This document shows, piece after piece, positions 18,364 to 26,611 of a DNA stretch of 64,000 nt. The position numbers were made by a program, and so were the translations under genes. Every line of letters starts with the position of its first letter. The stretch's first letter is position 1. This stretch comes from Mycobacterium intracellulare ATCC 13950 (GTDB taxonomy: Bacteria > Actinomycetota > Actinomycetes > Mycobacteriales > Mycobacteriaceae), in the NCBI RefSeq assembly GCF_000277125.1, contig NC_016946.1, forward strand, positions 4,712,001 to 4,776,000, given 5' to 3'. The notes below the pieces were generated by a model, which saw nothing but the letters and a program-made list of their open reading frames with translations, was not told the origin of the DNA and ran no database searches.

Positions 18364-18709
18364 GTCACAATCCTCTTTCGCCCCTGTGCACAGAAAGCTC
18401 CATCCTTCGCAATTCGCGGCCGTCGGGCGAGGGTTGAAACCTTCGAGATTGCATTCCCGGCGCGGGGGTCTGCCGCTGCGCCAGAAGGCAATACGATCGC
18501 AATGTTTCCGGTGGTGGCAAGCCTCGTCGCCACCGCTACGATGTGAGCCGACGCCGCAACCCGTCGCGGAGGCCCCCTCCCGCCGGGCCGTCCGTGTCGC
18601 CCGTAAAGATCACCGCATCGTGACCGAAAGGTCACGCCAGATCACACAATGCTTCCAATACGGCGTGGCTCGGCGGGTAATCCCCGCTACGGGCGGCATC
18701 ATTGCGATC
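18364..18709. other. 346-bp divergent intergenic region between ssuD and the Tat esterase
   Basis: No convincing gene was seen. An open frame at 18360-18635 on the minus strand ends in a GTGA overlap with the ssuD start, but its codons lack the G/C third-position bias of neighbours. The region must hold promoters for both directions. A perfect hairpin, 7-bp arms around a GAAA loop, lies at 18619-18636 and is bracketed by two AGATCAC copies at 18607-18613 and 18640-18646. A GGTGGTGGC/GCCACC inverted repeat lies near 18510-18535. Confidence 0.5.
18619..18636. promoter_or_regulatory. Perfect hairpin/operator candidate with GAAA loop
   Basis: CGTGACC at 18619-18625 and GGTCACG at 18630-18636 form 7-bp arms around GAAA. 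It lies 73 bp upstream of the esterase ATG and about 260 bp upstream of ssuD on the other strand. The site could be a dyad operator or an RNA hairpin in a leader. There is no T-run, so it is not a standard terminator. Flanking AGATCAC repeats strengthen the case for a protein-binding site. Confidence 0.4.
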
Positions 18710-19573
18710 ATGCCTGACCTCACACGCCGGGCGGTGCTCCGGATGGGCGCCGGTGCCAGCCTCGGAGCCGCCGGCGTGTACGCGTTCAGCTCGCTGCTGG
18801 CCGCGGAGACGTCGCAGGCCGCGACGCTGCCGCAAGCTCCCGCCCCGTTCGAGCCGCCGACGGCGGGCAGCGCCCTGCCGAACAGGCTGACCGGGTCGTT
18901 CGTGTCGGCGGCCCGTGGGGGCATCAAGACCAACTACGTGATCGCCATGCCGCCCGGCCAGAGCAAGATGCTGCGTCCGGTGATCGCGCTGCACGGTGTG
19001 GACGGCGACGCCAACCAGATGATCGACATGGGCGTGCCCGACGGGCTGGCCCGGCTGGCCAAGGAGGGCAAGCCGCCGTTCGCGGTCGTCGGCGTCGACG
19101 GGGGCAACACCTACTGGCACAAAAGGACTTCCGGCGAGGACTCGGGCGCGATGGTGCTCGACGAGCTGCTGCCCATGCTGTCCACGATGGGTTTCGACAC
19201 GTCCCGGGTCGGCTTCATGGGGTGGTCGATGGGCGGATACGGGGCGCTTCGTTTGGGCGCCAAGTTGGGCCCGTCCCGGACCGCCGGAATCTGCGCCATC
19301 AGCCCGGCCCTGTACACGTCGTACGCGACGAGCGCCCCGGGCGCGTTCGACAGCAACGAGGACTTCGTGCAGAACAGCGTGATGGGTGTGCCGGCGCTGA
19401 ATTCCATTCCGCTGCGCGTGGATTGCGGCAACTTCGACCGCTTCTATTTCGCCACAAAGCAATTCGTCTACCAGTTGAAGACGCCGCCCGCGGGCAGCTT
19501 CTCGCTCGGCGGTCACGACGTCGCCTACTGGCGCAGCCAACTACCCGGCGAACTGGCCTGGATGGCGACCTGA
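18710..19573 (+). CDS. Tat-exported alpha/beta-hydrolase esterase (Rv0519c-like)
   Basis: A 287-residue protein starting at ATG 18710 with a twin-arginine-type signal, LTRRAVLRMGAGASLGAAG, so export folded to the envelope is expected. The mature part has the nucleophile elbow GWSMGG, an oxyanion-type ALHGVDGD, and a C-terminal GGHDVAYW supplying the histidine. This resembles the esterase-D/mycolyltransferase-like hydrolases of mycobacteria. The substrate is unknown. The membrane acyltransferase gene starts 7 nt after the stop, so the two probably form an operon acting on an envelope glycan or lipid. Confidence 0.8.
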   Translation: MPDLTRRAVLRMGAGASLGAAGVYAFSSLLAAETSQAATLPQAPAPFEPPTAGSALPNRLTGSFVSAARGGIKTNYVIAMPPGQSKMLRPVIALHGVDGDANQMIDMGVPDGLARLAKEGKPPFAVVGVDGGNTYWHKRTSGEDSGAMVLDELLPMLSTMGFDTSRVGFMGWSMGGYGALRLGAKLGPSRTAGICAISPALYTSYATSAPGAFDSNEDFVQNSVMGVPALNSIPLRVDCGNFDRFYFATKQFVYQLKTPPAGSFSLGGHDVAYWRSQLPGELAWMAT

Positions 19574-19580
19574 GCCAACG

Positions 19581-21746
19581 ATGACACTTCGGGAGGAATC
19601 AGTCGCCGGCAGCCCACACCGCGTGGAGCGGCGGACTTCCCGAAGGGGATTCCGGCCCGACATCGAGGGGCTGCGCGCCGTCGCGGTGATCGCCGTCGTG
19701 CTCTACCACGCCGGCATCCCCGGGGTCAGCGGCGGCTACATCGGGGTGGACGTCTTCTTCGTCATCTCCGGCTTCCTCATCACCGGGCTGCTCTTCCGGG
19801 AGGCGGCCGCCACGAATACCGTTGCGCTGGGCCGCTTTTACGGCGCGCGAGCCCGGCGGCTGCTGCCGGCCGCGGCCATCGTCGGCACCGTCACGGCCAT
19901 CGCCGCCGCCGCGGTGCTGCCGCCGCTACAGGCCCGCAGCGTGTTCCTCGACGGCATCGCCAGCGCCCTGTACGTCGGTAACTATCGGTTCGCCCTGCGC
20001 GGCACCGACTACCTGACCACCGACGCGCCGTCGCCGTTCCAGCACTACTGGTCGCTGGGCGTCGAGGAGCAGTTCTACCTCGTGTGGCCGGTGCTGATCA
20101 TCGCCACCGCGTGGTTGGTCCAGCGCGTCCCGCTCCTGCGCGGCGCCGCAAAGCGGGCGGCGCCGTACGCGGCGGTCCTCGCGGTGGTCGCCGTCGCGTC
20201 GTTGACGGCCGGCGCGCTGTGGACCCGGACGTCGCCGTCGTGGGCGTTCTTCTCGCTGCCGACCCGGGCCTGGGAACTGGCGGCCGGCGGCCTGGTGGCC
20301 CTGTCGCTCCAGCAGTGGCGGCGCCTGTCGCTGCTGACCGCGTCGATCGCCGGGTGGGGCGGCCTGGTGTTGATCCTGCTGACCTGCACCCAGCTGGGCG
20401 CCCACACCCCCTACCCCGGCGTCGAGGCGCTGCTGCCCGTGCTGGGCACCGCGCTGATCGTCGGCGGCGGAGCCGTCACCGGCGGGCTCGGGCCCGGCCG
20501 GCTGCTGTGCCGCCCGGCGATGCGCGCCATCGGCCGCATCTCCTACTCCTGGTACCTGTGGCACTGGCCGGTGCTGCTGTTGATGCCGGCGCTGCTCGGC
20601 GAGCCCGCCGGGCTGCCGGCCCGCCTGAGCGCGACGGCCGTGTCCGCCGGGCTGGCCGTCATCACCCTGCATCTGGTGGAAAACCCGGGCCGCTTCGCCG
20701 CGGCCCTGCGCCGCTCGGCGAAGGTCAGCCTGGCCGTGGCGGGCGGGGCCAGCGCCGCCACGGCGTGTGCATGCATGCTGCTGCTGAACGTGATCCCCGC
20801 GCCGGTGGGCCACGGCGTCGCGGCGCCCCGGGCCAACATCGTCGCGGCGCCCCCGGCCGGCGTCGCCGCCGTCAGCCCGCAGGAATCGGCGGTCCGTCAG
20901 GCCTTCGACCAGGCGCGCGTCGTGCTCGCAAGCGCGGCCGGTCTGCGCACCGTCCCGTCGAACCTCGACCCCCCGCTGGACAAGGCGCCGGCCGACAAGG
21001 CCGCCGTGTTCGTCAACGGCTGCGTGCGGTCCTGGCGCGACGTCGGCCAAAGCGAATGCGCGACGGGCGATACCGCCTCGCCGACGACCGTGGCCCTGAT
21101 CGGCGACTCGCATGCCGCCATGTGGAACCCGGCGTTCGAGCAGCTCGCCGAGCAGCGGCACTGGCGGCTGGAGACCCTGGCCAAGGTGACCTGCCCACTG
21201 CAGGACCTGCACATCGTGAGCCCGTATCTGGGCCGCGAGTACACCGAATGCGAGCAGTGGCGCGCCGACATCATGGGCCGGATGAACGCCGAACACCCGC
21301 GCCTGGTCGTGCTGGACATGAGCCGGCGTTACGGCGGGGACTTCGGCTTCACCTCCTACGATCCGGCGTGGATCGACACCCTGGGACGCACCGTGGCGCA
21401 ATTGCGCGCCACCGGCGCCACCGTCCTGGTGCTGGGACCCGCCGCCGACCCGCATTCGTCCGCGCCGACCTGCCTGTCCGCCCACCTTGAGGACGCAACC
21501 GCTTGTGCGCCAACGCGATCCGCGGCCGTCAACGACGATGGGATCGCCGCCGAGCGCGCCGCGACCGTCGGCAACGGCGGGCATTACGCGGAGCTGACCG
21601 ACCTGTTCTGCGCCCCCGACCGCTGCCCGCTGATCGTCGGCAACACCCTGGTGTTCCGCGACGACAACCATGTGACGACGCAGTACGCGCGGCTGCTGGC
21701 GCCGGTGATGGGTGTGCTGGTGGACCGCGCCGTGGCGGACGGGTGA
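19581..21746 (+). CDS. OafA/YrhL-type membrane acyltransferase with C-terminal SGNH domain
   Basis: A 721-residue fusion. Residues about 25-385 form the acyltransferase-3 domain with ten or so helices; it opens with FRPDIEGLRAVAVIAVVLYH and has FFVISGFLITG, then VEEQFYLVWP. The remainder is an extracytoplasmic SGNH domain with VALIGDSHAAMWNP and a closing DDNHVT (Ser and Asp/His of the hydrolase fold). Such fusions transfer O-acyl groups to cell-surface glycans. ATG at 19581. It follows the Tat esterase by 7 nt and precedes a 38-residue membrane peptide. Confidence 0.88.
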   Translation: MTLREESVAGSPHRVERRTSRRGFRPDIEGLRAVAVIAVVLYHAGIPGVSGGYIGVDVFFVISGFLITGLLFREAAATNTVALGRFYGARARRLLPAAAIVGTVTAIAAAAVLPPLQARSVFLDGIASALYVGNYRFALRGTDYLTTDAPSPFQHYWSLGVEEQFYLVWPVLIIATAWLVQRVPLLRGAAKRAAPYAAVLAVVAVASLTAGALWTRTSPSWAFFSLPTRAWELAAGGLVALSLQQWRRLSLLTASIAGWGGLVLILLTCTQLGAHTPYPGVEALLPVLGTALIVGGGAVTGGLGPGRLLCRPAMRAIGRISYSWYLWHWPVLLLMPALLGEPAGLPARLSATAVSAGLAVITLHLVENPGRFAAALRRSAKVSLAVAGGASAATACACMLLLNVIPAPVGHGVAAPRANIVAAPPAGVAAVSPQESAVRQAFDQARVVLASAAGLRTVPSNLDPPLDKAPADKAAVFVNGCVRSWRDVGQSECATGDTASPTTVALIGDSHAAMWNPAFEQLAEQRHWRLETLAKVTCPLQDLHIVSPYLGREYTECEQWRADIMGRMNAEHPRLVVLDMSRRYGGDFGFTSYDPAWIDTLGRTVAQLRATGATVLVLGPAADPHSSAPTCLSAHLEDATACAPTRSAAVNDDGIAAERAATVGNGGHYAELTDLFCAPDRCPLIVGNTLVFRDDNHVTTQYARLLAPVMGVLVDRAVADG

Positions 21747-21812
21747 ACGGCGATGAACTTCTCGCGGCGGACGAACGTCAGATCAGTGAAGGGTTTTTGG
21801 AGGGTTTAGCTC

Positions 21813-21929
21813 ATGTCTCCACTGCTGCTGGTCTGCATCGCGGTCGCCGCACCCTTCGCCGGAGTCGGCCTGCTACATCTGCAAGATCGCCTGGAGCGGT
21901 GGGACTACGAGCGCCACGCGGAGGACTAG
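21813..21929 (+). CDS. 38-aa membrane micropeptide
   Basis: The sequence begins MSPLLLVCIAVAAPFAGVGL and ends in an amphipathic charged tail with LERWDYERHAED. It is one hydrophobic helix followed by an acidic/basic cytoplasmic-type tail. GGAGGG at 21799-21804 lies 8 nt before the ATG at 21813, a good ribosome binding site. The gene is too short for most callers. It lies between the acyltransferase-SGNH gene and the convergent SGNH hydrolase gene, ending 8 nt before the latter's stop. A very similar short peptide is remembered from other mycobacteria but without function. Confidence 0.65.
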   Translation: MSPLLLVCIAVAAPFAGVGLLHLQDRLERWDYERHAED

Positions 21930-21937
21930 GCGGCCCG

Positions 21938-22624
21938 TCACGTCGAGAGCTGAGTACGGATCAGCGGCGCGATCTTGTCGGCCATGTACTGGTGCCCCGC
22001 GTCGTTCGGGTGCACGCCGTCGGGGCCGATCAGGTCGGGCCTGCCGACGAACCAGTGTTCGGCGATCGGGTCGATGAACGTCGCCCCGGCGGCCCCCGCC
22101 GCGCCGCCCAGGACGTCGCGAATCAGGAACATCGATGGCGGAACATCGGCGGTCGGCCACGGCGGGCCGATCACCAGCAAGCGCGCGGCCGGCGCAAACC
22201 GGCGCGCCAGATCCAAAGCAGCGTGGGTCTTTTCGGTCAACAGCAGGGGATCGATACCCTGGTCGTTGCGGGAGCCGAAGAACACCACCAGCGCGTCATC
22301 GGGGTGGACGGCCCTGGCGGTCAGGTCCTCGAAGGTGCTGCCGTGGTCACCGGGCGCGGCGTAACCGGCGCGGCCCTCGGCCGCCACATCGGCCGAAACC
22401 CGCGAGCCCCGCGCACCGAGCGCCTGCCACGCGCGCGACGGCCATGACCGCGCGCCGAGGCCGCCCTCATCGGTACCGGTGGTGTACGAATCCCCGATGA
22501 CCGCCAGGTGATTGAGCCGGAAGTCCAGCGTCAACGTCGCGTAAGTGCGCACCTGCGGTGGGTATGCGATGCCCACGCCCCCCAGAAAACTCAACCCAAT
22601 GAGAAAGGTGGCCAGACGACTCAC
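21938..22624 (-). CDS. Exported SGNH/GDSL hydrolase (Rv0518-like)
   Basis: A 228-residue secreted hydrolase. A short hydrophobic signal segment (residues 4-20) precedes block I GDSYTTG with nucleophile S46. Block III appears as FGSRND, and block V as DGVHPND supplies the Asp-His pair. It probably deacylates an envelope lipid or glycan. GTG at 22624. It is transcribed away from, and 90 nt downstream of, the acyltransferase gene on the same strand, matching the Rv0517-Rv0518 pair, so acylation and deacylation of one surface molecule is a reasonable inference. Confidence 0.82.
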   Translation of the reverse strand: MSRLATFLIGLSFLGGVGIAYPPQVRTYATLTLDFRLNHLAVIGDSYTTGTDEGGLGARSWPSRAWQALGARGSRVSADVAAEGRAGYAAPGDHGSTFEDLTARAVHPDDALVVFFGSRNDQGIDPLLLTEKTHAALDLARRFAPAARLLVIGPPWPTADVPPSMFLIRDVLGGAAGAAGATFIDPIAEHWFVGRPDLIGPDGVHPNDAGHQYMADKIAPLIRTQLST

Positions 22625-22714
22625 TCATACCTCCACTGTCAACGGCATGGTCGGGTGCCGCCGTGTTCTCATCGAATATTGCCCGTGACTCGCGGCCGGG
22701 CGCAAAAGCAGCCA

Positions 22715-24028
22715 TCACACCGCGCGGACCGAAATCGCTTCCAGCGGACGGTCGATCGGATGCGGCTTGCCGTTCGTGGACTCGCCGGGATCACTCCTCG
22801 CGTTCACGGCCCGGACGTCGACCATCTTGCGCATCCAGCGGCGGGCGGGCTCTTCGACGGCGTGATACAACGCGATCGAAAGGACCACGGCAATCGCGAG
22901 CAGGCCGATGACGTTCCATTTCCACGGATTGTCCTGCGTTGCGAGCTCGAATTGTTCCACGGCCCAACCCCAGGACGTGTGCACCAGCTCGTGAACCATG
23001 TACAGGCAGAACGAGATCTGACCGCCGTACACCATCACCCGCGTCGACAACATCCTGGGCAGGCTCCCCAGGCCGACGGCCAGCGAGATCACCAGCGGAA
23101 CGAACAACACGTCGACGACGCCGCCGCTGTCGTTTTCCACCACCCCGGATATCGGGTGTGCGCCAAACCAATACAGGACGCCCACCATCGCGGCCAACAG
23201 AAGCAGCGAGATGTACCCCGCGACGCGGCGGCCGCGGTCGGTCAGCCGCAGTCTGCGCACGGCGGCACAGGCCAGCGCCCCGGCGGTGAACTGTGTGACG
23301 ATCCGCGGCAGCCAGCTCCACGGCGTGTAGAAGTGGCCGCTGGCCAGCAGCATCACCACCGGCGGCAACGACGCCGCGAACGCCAGCACCATGAGGCTGC
23401 GCGCCCGCGTCGCCTGCTTCATCCGCAACAACACCAACACCAGTAGGGCGAAAAGCACGTACGCCAGCCATTCGGCGCTGATCGACCAGGCCGGCCCGTC
23501 CCAGCTCGAGTCGTCGAAGAACGGCACAAACCACAACTGCACCAACAGGATCTGCCGCACGTAGCTGACCGCGGTGAGTGAGGCGGCGTCCGGCGACGGC
23601 ACGTGGCCCACGTGCAGGGTGAAGATCACCCACAGGGCGGCGAGGTGCAATGTCACCAGGTACACCGGCCATACCCGGGCCAGCCGCAGCCACAGGAAGT
23701 GCAGGGTGGCGCGGGTCGACCAGGACCGGCCCATCCGGTCGAGGTAGTTGTACGTCAGCACGAAGCCGCTGAGGATGAAGAAGAGGTCGACGCCCTGGGC
23801 GCCACAGTTGAGGACGGGGGCCAGCGCGTCGCGGAAATCGGGCGACGCATCCCCGAGCATCGGCCGGAAGTGAAACAGCACCACCCAGAGCGCGGCGACG
23901 ATACGGAGTCCCGTCAGGGCCTTGATTTCGCCCCGGATCTCTCCGCCCCGCACGCTGCTCTTCCCGTCTGGATCCTGCCGTTCCGTTCTCCTGCTATCGG
24001 CTGAGCGGGCGATCTCGCCATTTCGCAA
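22715..24028 (-). CDS. Acyltransferase-3 family membrane protein (Rv0517-like)
   Basis: A 437-residue multi-pass protein with the family features LTGLRIVAALWVVLFHFRP near residue 37 and FFILSGFVLTYNYLDR, plus C-terminal LYHAVEEPARRWMRK. Enzymes of this family move acyl groups from the cytoplasm to surface glycans or lipids. The length fits Rv0517 (436 residues as remembered), supporting the start at 24028, although the first ~35 polar residues are poorly constrained. Divergent from the STAS gene at 24310. Confidence 0.83.
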   Translation of the reverse strand: MRNGEIARSADSRRTERQDPDGKSSVRGGEIRGEIKALTGLRIVAALWVVLFHFRPMLGDASPDFRDALAPVLNCGAQGVDLFFILSGFVLTYNYLDRMGRSWSTRATLHFLWLRLARVWPVYLVTLHLAALWVIFTLHVGHVPSPDAASLTAVSYVRQILLVQLWFVPFFDDSSWDGPAWSISAEWLAYVLFALLVLVLLRMKQATRARSLMVLAFAASLPPVVMLLASGHFYTPWSWLPRIVTQFTAGALACAAVRRLRLTDRGRRVAGYISLLLLAAMVGVLYWFGAHPISGVVENDSGGVVDVLFVPLVISLAVGLGSLPRMLSTRVMVYGGQISFCLYMVHELVHTSWGWAVEQFELATQDNPWKWNVIGLLAIAVVLSIALYHAVEEPARRWMRKMVDVRAVNARSDPGESTNGKPHPIDRPLEAISVRAV

Positions 24029-24309
24029 GCCCCCCGACTAGCAACCGGCAGCCATGGCAGCCTAGCAGCGCAATCGCCGACATGCGGGGACGGTTGTGGT
24101 GTGGCACATGGCCTTCAGGGCCGCCCGGAATGCGCGACGCCGATTACGGAGGTTTGCTCGTCGCGAAATCGCATTTTGCTTCTTAGCAAAGCGTTAGGCG
24201 CGGCTACCGGTGTCCTTAGGCTTGCGGCCTAGCGTTTAAGGCAGCTTTGGTGAGCGGGGAGGCGCGCCCCAAGGCCACGCGCGAGCGACACGGAGAGTGA
24301 GGGGTCCTC
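24029..24309. other. 281-bp divergent intergenic region upstream of the STAS gene
   Basis: No gene is seen. Two small dyads stand out: GCGAAAT/ATTTTGC at 24163-24179 with a 3-nt loop and one G-T pair, and TAGGC/GCCTA at 24217-24231 with a 5-nt spacer. A GCGTTT at 24232-24237 followed 18 nt later by GGGGAG weakly resembles a SigF-type promoter, but the spacing is long. A GAGGGG ribosome binding site precedes the ATG at 24310. Confidence 0.4.
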
Positions 24310-24750
24310 ATGACGATCGCAGGCACCGGGAGTCGCCACGACAACTGCGTCTTTGAGTGCGATGGCGCTCAGGTGCGGGCGCACTACCGCCACTTGGCGA
24401 CAGTGGTGCATATCCGCGGCGAAATCGACGACGCCAATGTCGACCGCGTCAGTCGCCACATTCGGCGTTTCACGCTCGGGGAAAACCCTGTGGTGCTCGA
24501 TGTCGCCGATGTCAGTCAATTTGCTGAGGCCGGTATTTCGCTCTTGTATGCGTTCGATGCCGATTGTCGGGCCGCCGGTGTGGATTGGACGCTGGTGGCC
24601 AGCTCGGCGGTCATCGCGGTGCTCGAGGACACCGGTCATGACACCAATTTCCCGCTGATGCGCTCGGTTCAGGAGGCACTGCGCGACCGGGCCGACGCCC
24701 TCAGGGTCCGCCGCACGATGGCGTTGCCGCTGGTCAGGAAGACGTCGTAG
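24310..24750 (+). CDS. STAS-domain anti-anti-sigma factor-like protein (Rv0516c-like)
   Basis: A 146-residue STAS protein: TVVHIRGEIDDANVDRV forms the first strand and helix, and VVLDVADVSQFAEAGISLLYAF covers the switch region. Relatives bind anti-sigma factors and are controlled by phosphorylation. The usual DSSG switch is replaced by AEAG (residues 72-75), so it may not be regulated by the classical Ser. The second residue is Thr, the position reported as a PknD site in Rv0516c. The 3' end overlaps the convergent membrane-protein gene by 17 nt, so antisense transcription between them is expected. Confidence 0.82.
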   Translation: MTIAGTGSRHDNCVFECDGAQVRAHYRHLATVVHIRGEIDDANVDRVSRHIRRFTLGENPVVLDVADVSQFAEAGISLLYAFDADCRAAGVDWTLVASSAVIAVLEDTGHDTNFPLMRSVQEALRDRADALRVRRTMALPLVRKTS

Positions 24751-24994
24751 CGCCGGAGCGGGCACGCCGCAGCCTGGCCGCGCCGACGACCACCAGCACG
24801 CCGGCGCTCGTCAACAGCACGAGTGTCAGAAGCAACAGCTGCGGGTCATAGACCACCGACGTCGTGAAGGGCTGACCCTCCGCGATGGGCGCGACGGCCA
24901 CCGTGTGATGCGAGCGCGTCCAGCTATATCCCGAGCCCGCCAGGGCGGCAACCGCCACGGCGAGCTCGACCAGCGCCCGGTAGCTGGCGATCAT
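24734..24994 (-). CDS. 86-aa two-helix membrane protein (Rv0514-like)
   Basis: Two hydrophobic helices are visible, LVELAVAVAALAGSGYSW near the N-terminus and LLLLTLVLLTSAGVLVVVG near residue 60, separated by a polar loop and followed by an Arg-rich tail. ATG at 24994 overlaps the stop of the DUF3093-like gene (ATGA). It is the last gene of the hem-linked operon and overlaps the convergent STAS gene by 17 nt. Function unknown. Confidence 0.75.
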   Translation of the reverse strand: MIASYRALVELAVAVAALAGSGYSWTRSHHTVAVAPIAEGQPFTTSVVYDPQLLLLTLVLLTSAGVLVVVGAARLRRARSGATTSS

Positions 24995-25563
24995 TGCGCG
25001 GGCCCGGCCTGATCGCCGGTGGGGTCGTCCGGATCGCCGTCGATGACGTCGGTCCCGGTGGGCTCCACCCGCTCTTGGACCAGCGGGGTCAGGGCCGCCC
25101 GCAGCTGGCGATGACGGCGCGCCCACGCCTGGGCGGTGCGGCCGTTGGTGAGCTTGAGGCCGATGCCGATCCGTCCGCGCGGCACCCCGACCAACTCGCC
25201 GAGCGCCCGCGCCGACTGCCAGCGCGCCAGCTCCTTGCCGGAGGCTTCGTGGTTCTCGGGCTCGGGATAAACCCTGACGATCTCGCGGACCAGGATGGTC
25301 TCGGTGCCTTGGCGCAGGGCGTCTTCGGTCAGCTCGACCGAGACGTGGATCCGCGCCGCCTTCACCTGCAACCCCACGAACGCCGACACCAGGACGAAGA
25401 AGATCGCGGGGACCACGAACGACACCTTGGCACCGCTCCAGATTTCGATCAGGACCATGGCCGCCGCCGAGGCCGGGCCGCACGCCACCCACCACCAGGT
25501 GGCGCCGGGTTCGTAGAACAACGGCTTCGGTTGGGTATCGCTTCTGGTCGTCTCTGACGTCAA
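24991..25563 (-). CDS. DUF3093-like membrane protein (Rv0513-like)
   Basis: A 190-residue protein with two closely spaced N-terminal helices (TWWWVACGPASAAAMVLIE and VPAIFFVLVSAFVGLQV) and a soluble C-terminal part containing LKLTNGRTAQAWARRH. The layout matches the actinobacterial DUF3093 family, whose function is not known. Start is TTG at 25563; no ATG or GTG lies in a suitable place. It follows hemB by 13 nt and overlaps the downstream small membrane gene by 4 nt, so all three should share a transcript. Confidence 0.75.
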   Translation of the reverse strand: MTSETTRSDTQPKPLFYEPGATWWWVACGPASAAAMVLIEIWSGAKVSFVVPAIFFVLVSAFVGLQVKAARIHVSVELTEDALRQGTETILVREIVRVYPEPENHEASGKELARWQSARALGELVGVPRGRIGIGLKLTNGRTAQAWARRHRQLRAALTPLVQERVEPTGTDVIDGDPDDPTGDQAGPAQ

Positions 25564-25576
25564 CGCAAGCCCCGTC

Positions 25577-26566
25577 TCACGAAAGCCACCCTGCCGCGTC
25601 CGCGGCCCAATAGGTGAGAACGATATCGGCTCCGGCCCGCCGGATGCTCGTCAATGATTCCAGGGCCGCCGCGCGCTTGTCGATCCAATTGTTCGCGGCC
25701 GCAGCGCGAATCATCGCGTACTCCCCCGACACCTGATAGGCGGCCACCGGCACCGGCGAAATCGAGGCCGCCGCCGACACCACGTCCAGATAACCCATCG
25801 CCGGCTTCACCATCACAATGTCGGCGCCCTCGTCCAGATCGAGCTGGATCTCGCGGAGCGCCTCGCGGGAATTGCCCGCCTCCTGCTGATAGGTGCGCCG
25901 GTCGCCGGAGAGGCTGGAACTGACCGCTTCGCGGAACGGACCGTAGAACGCCGATGCGAACTTGGCGGCGTAGGCGAGGATCGCCACGTCGGTATGGCCG
26001 GCCGCGTCCAGCCCGTCGCGAATCGCGCCCACCTGACCGTCCATCATCCCACTCGGACCTACCACGTGCGCGCCCGATTCCGCTTGCGCCACAGCGAGTT
26101 TCACATATCGGGCTACGGTCGCGTCGTTGTCGACCCGACCGCGGTCGTCGAGGACGCCGCAGTGGCCGTGGTCGGTGAACTCGTCCAGGCAGGTGTCGGC
26201 CATCAGCACGGTGGCCTCGCCGAGGTCCTTGGCCAGGTCGCGCAGGGCGACGTTGAGGATGCCGTCGGGATCGGTGCCGGCCGACCCCACCGCGTCCTTG
26301 TCCTCATCACGCGGCACACCGAACAGCATTAGCCCGCCCACCCCGGCGGCGACGGCGCTGGCGGCGGCGGCGCGCAACGAATCGCGGGTGTGTTGGACCA
26401 CCCCCGGCATCGAGGCGATCGGCCGGGGCTCGTCGATGCCGTCGGCGACGAACATCGGCAGCACCAAATGCCTTGGCTCCAGCGACGTTTGCGCGACCAA
26501 ACGGCGCAACGCCGGGGTTGAGCGGAGCCGACGCGGACGCTGCCGCGGGTAGGCGCTACCGCTCAT
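25577..26566 (-). CDS. hemB: Delta-aminolevulinic acid dehydratase (porphobilinogen synthase)
   Basis: A 329-residue enzyme condensing two 5-aminolevulinate molecules to porphobilinogen. The Schiff-base lysines are K202 (AYAAKFASAFYG) and K254 (MVKPAMGY). The metal-site segment reads TCLDEFTDHGHCG: the first and third positions of the zinc triad are C126 and C136, but the middle one is D128 instead of Cys. ATG at 26566. It is downstream of hemD by 45 nt. Confidence 0.95.
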   Translation of the reverse strand: MSGSAYPRQRPRRLRSTPALRRLVAQTSLEPRHLVLPMFVADGIDEPRPIASMPGVVQHTRDSLRAAAASAVAAGVGGLMLFGVPRDEDKDAVGSAGTDPDGILNVALRDLAKDLGEATVLMADTCLDEFTDHGHCGVLDDRGRVDNDATVARYVKLAVAQAESGAHVVGPSGMMDGQVGAIRDGLDAAGHTDVAILAYAAKFASAFYGPFREAVSSSLSGDRRTYQQEAGNSREALREIQLDLDEGADIVMVKPAMGYLDVVSAAASISPVPVAAYQVSGEYAMIRAAAANNWIDKRAAALESLTSIRRAGADIVLTYWAADAAGWLS

Positions 26567-26611
26567 CGTGGCGACCCGCTGCGCCCGGCTCCGCCGCGCT
26601 GGCGATCGCCA

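Noticed and set aside
18360..18635. 91-codon minus-strand ORF ending in a GTGA overlap with ssuD
   Set aside because: Codons lack G/C bias at third positions, there is no ribosome binding site or recognisable feature, and the overlap is explained by chance at the ssuD GTG.
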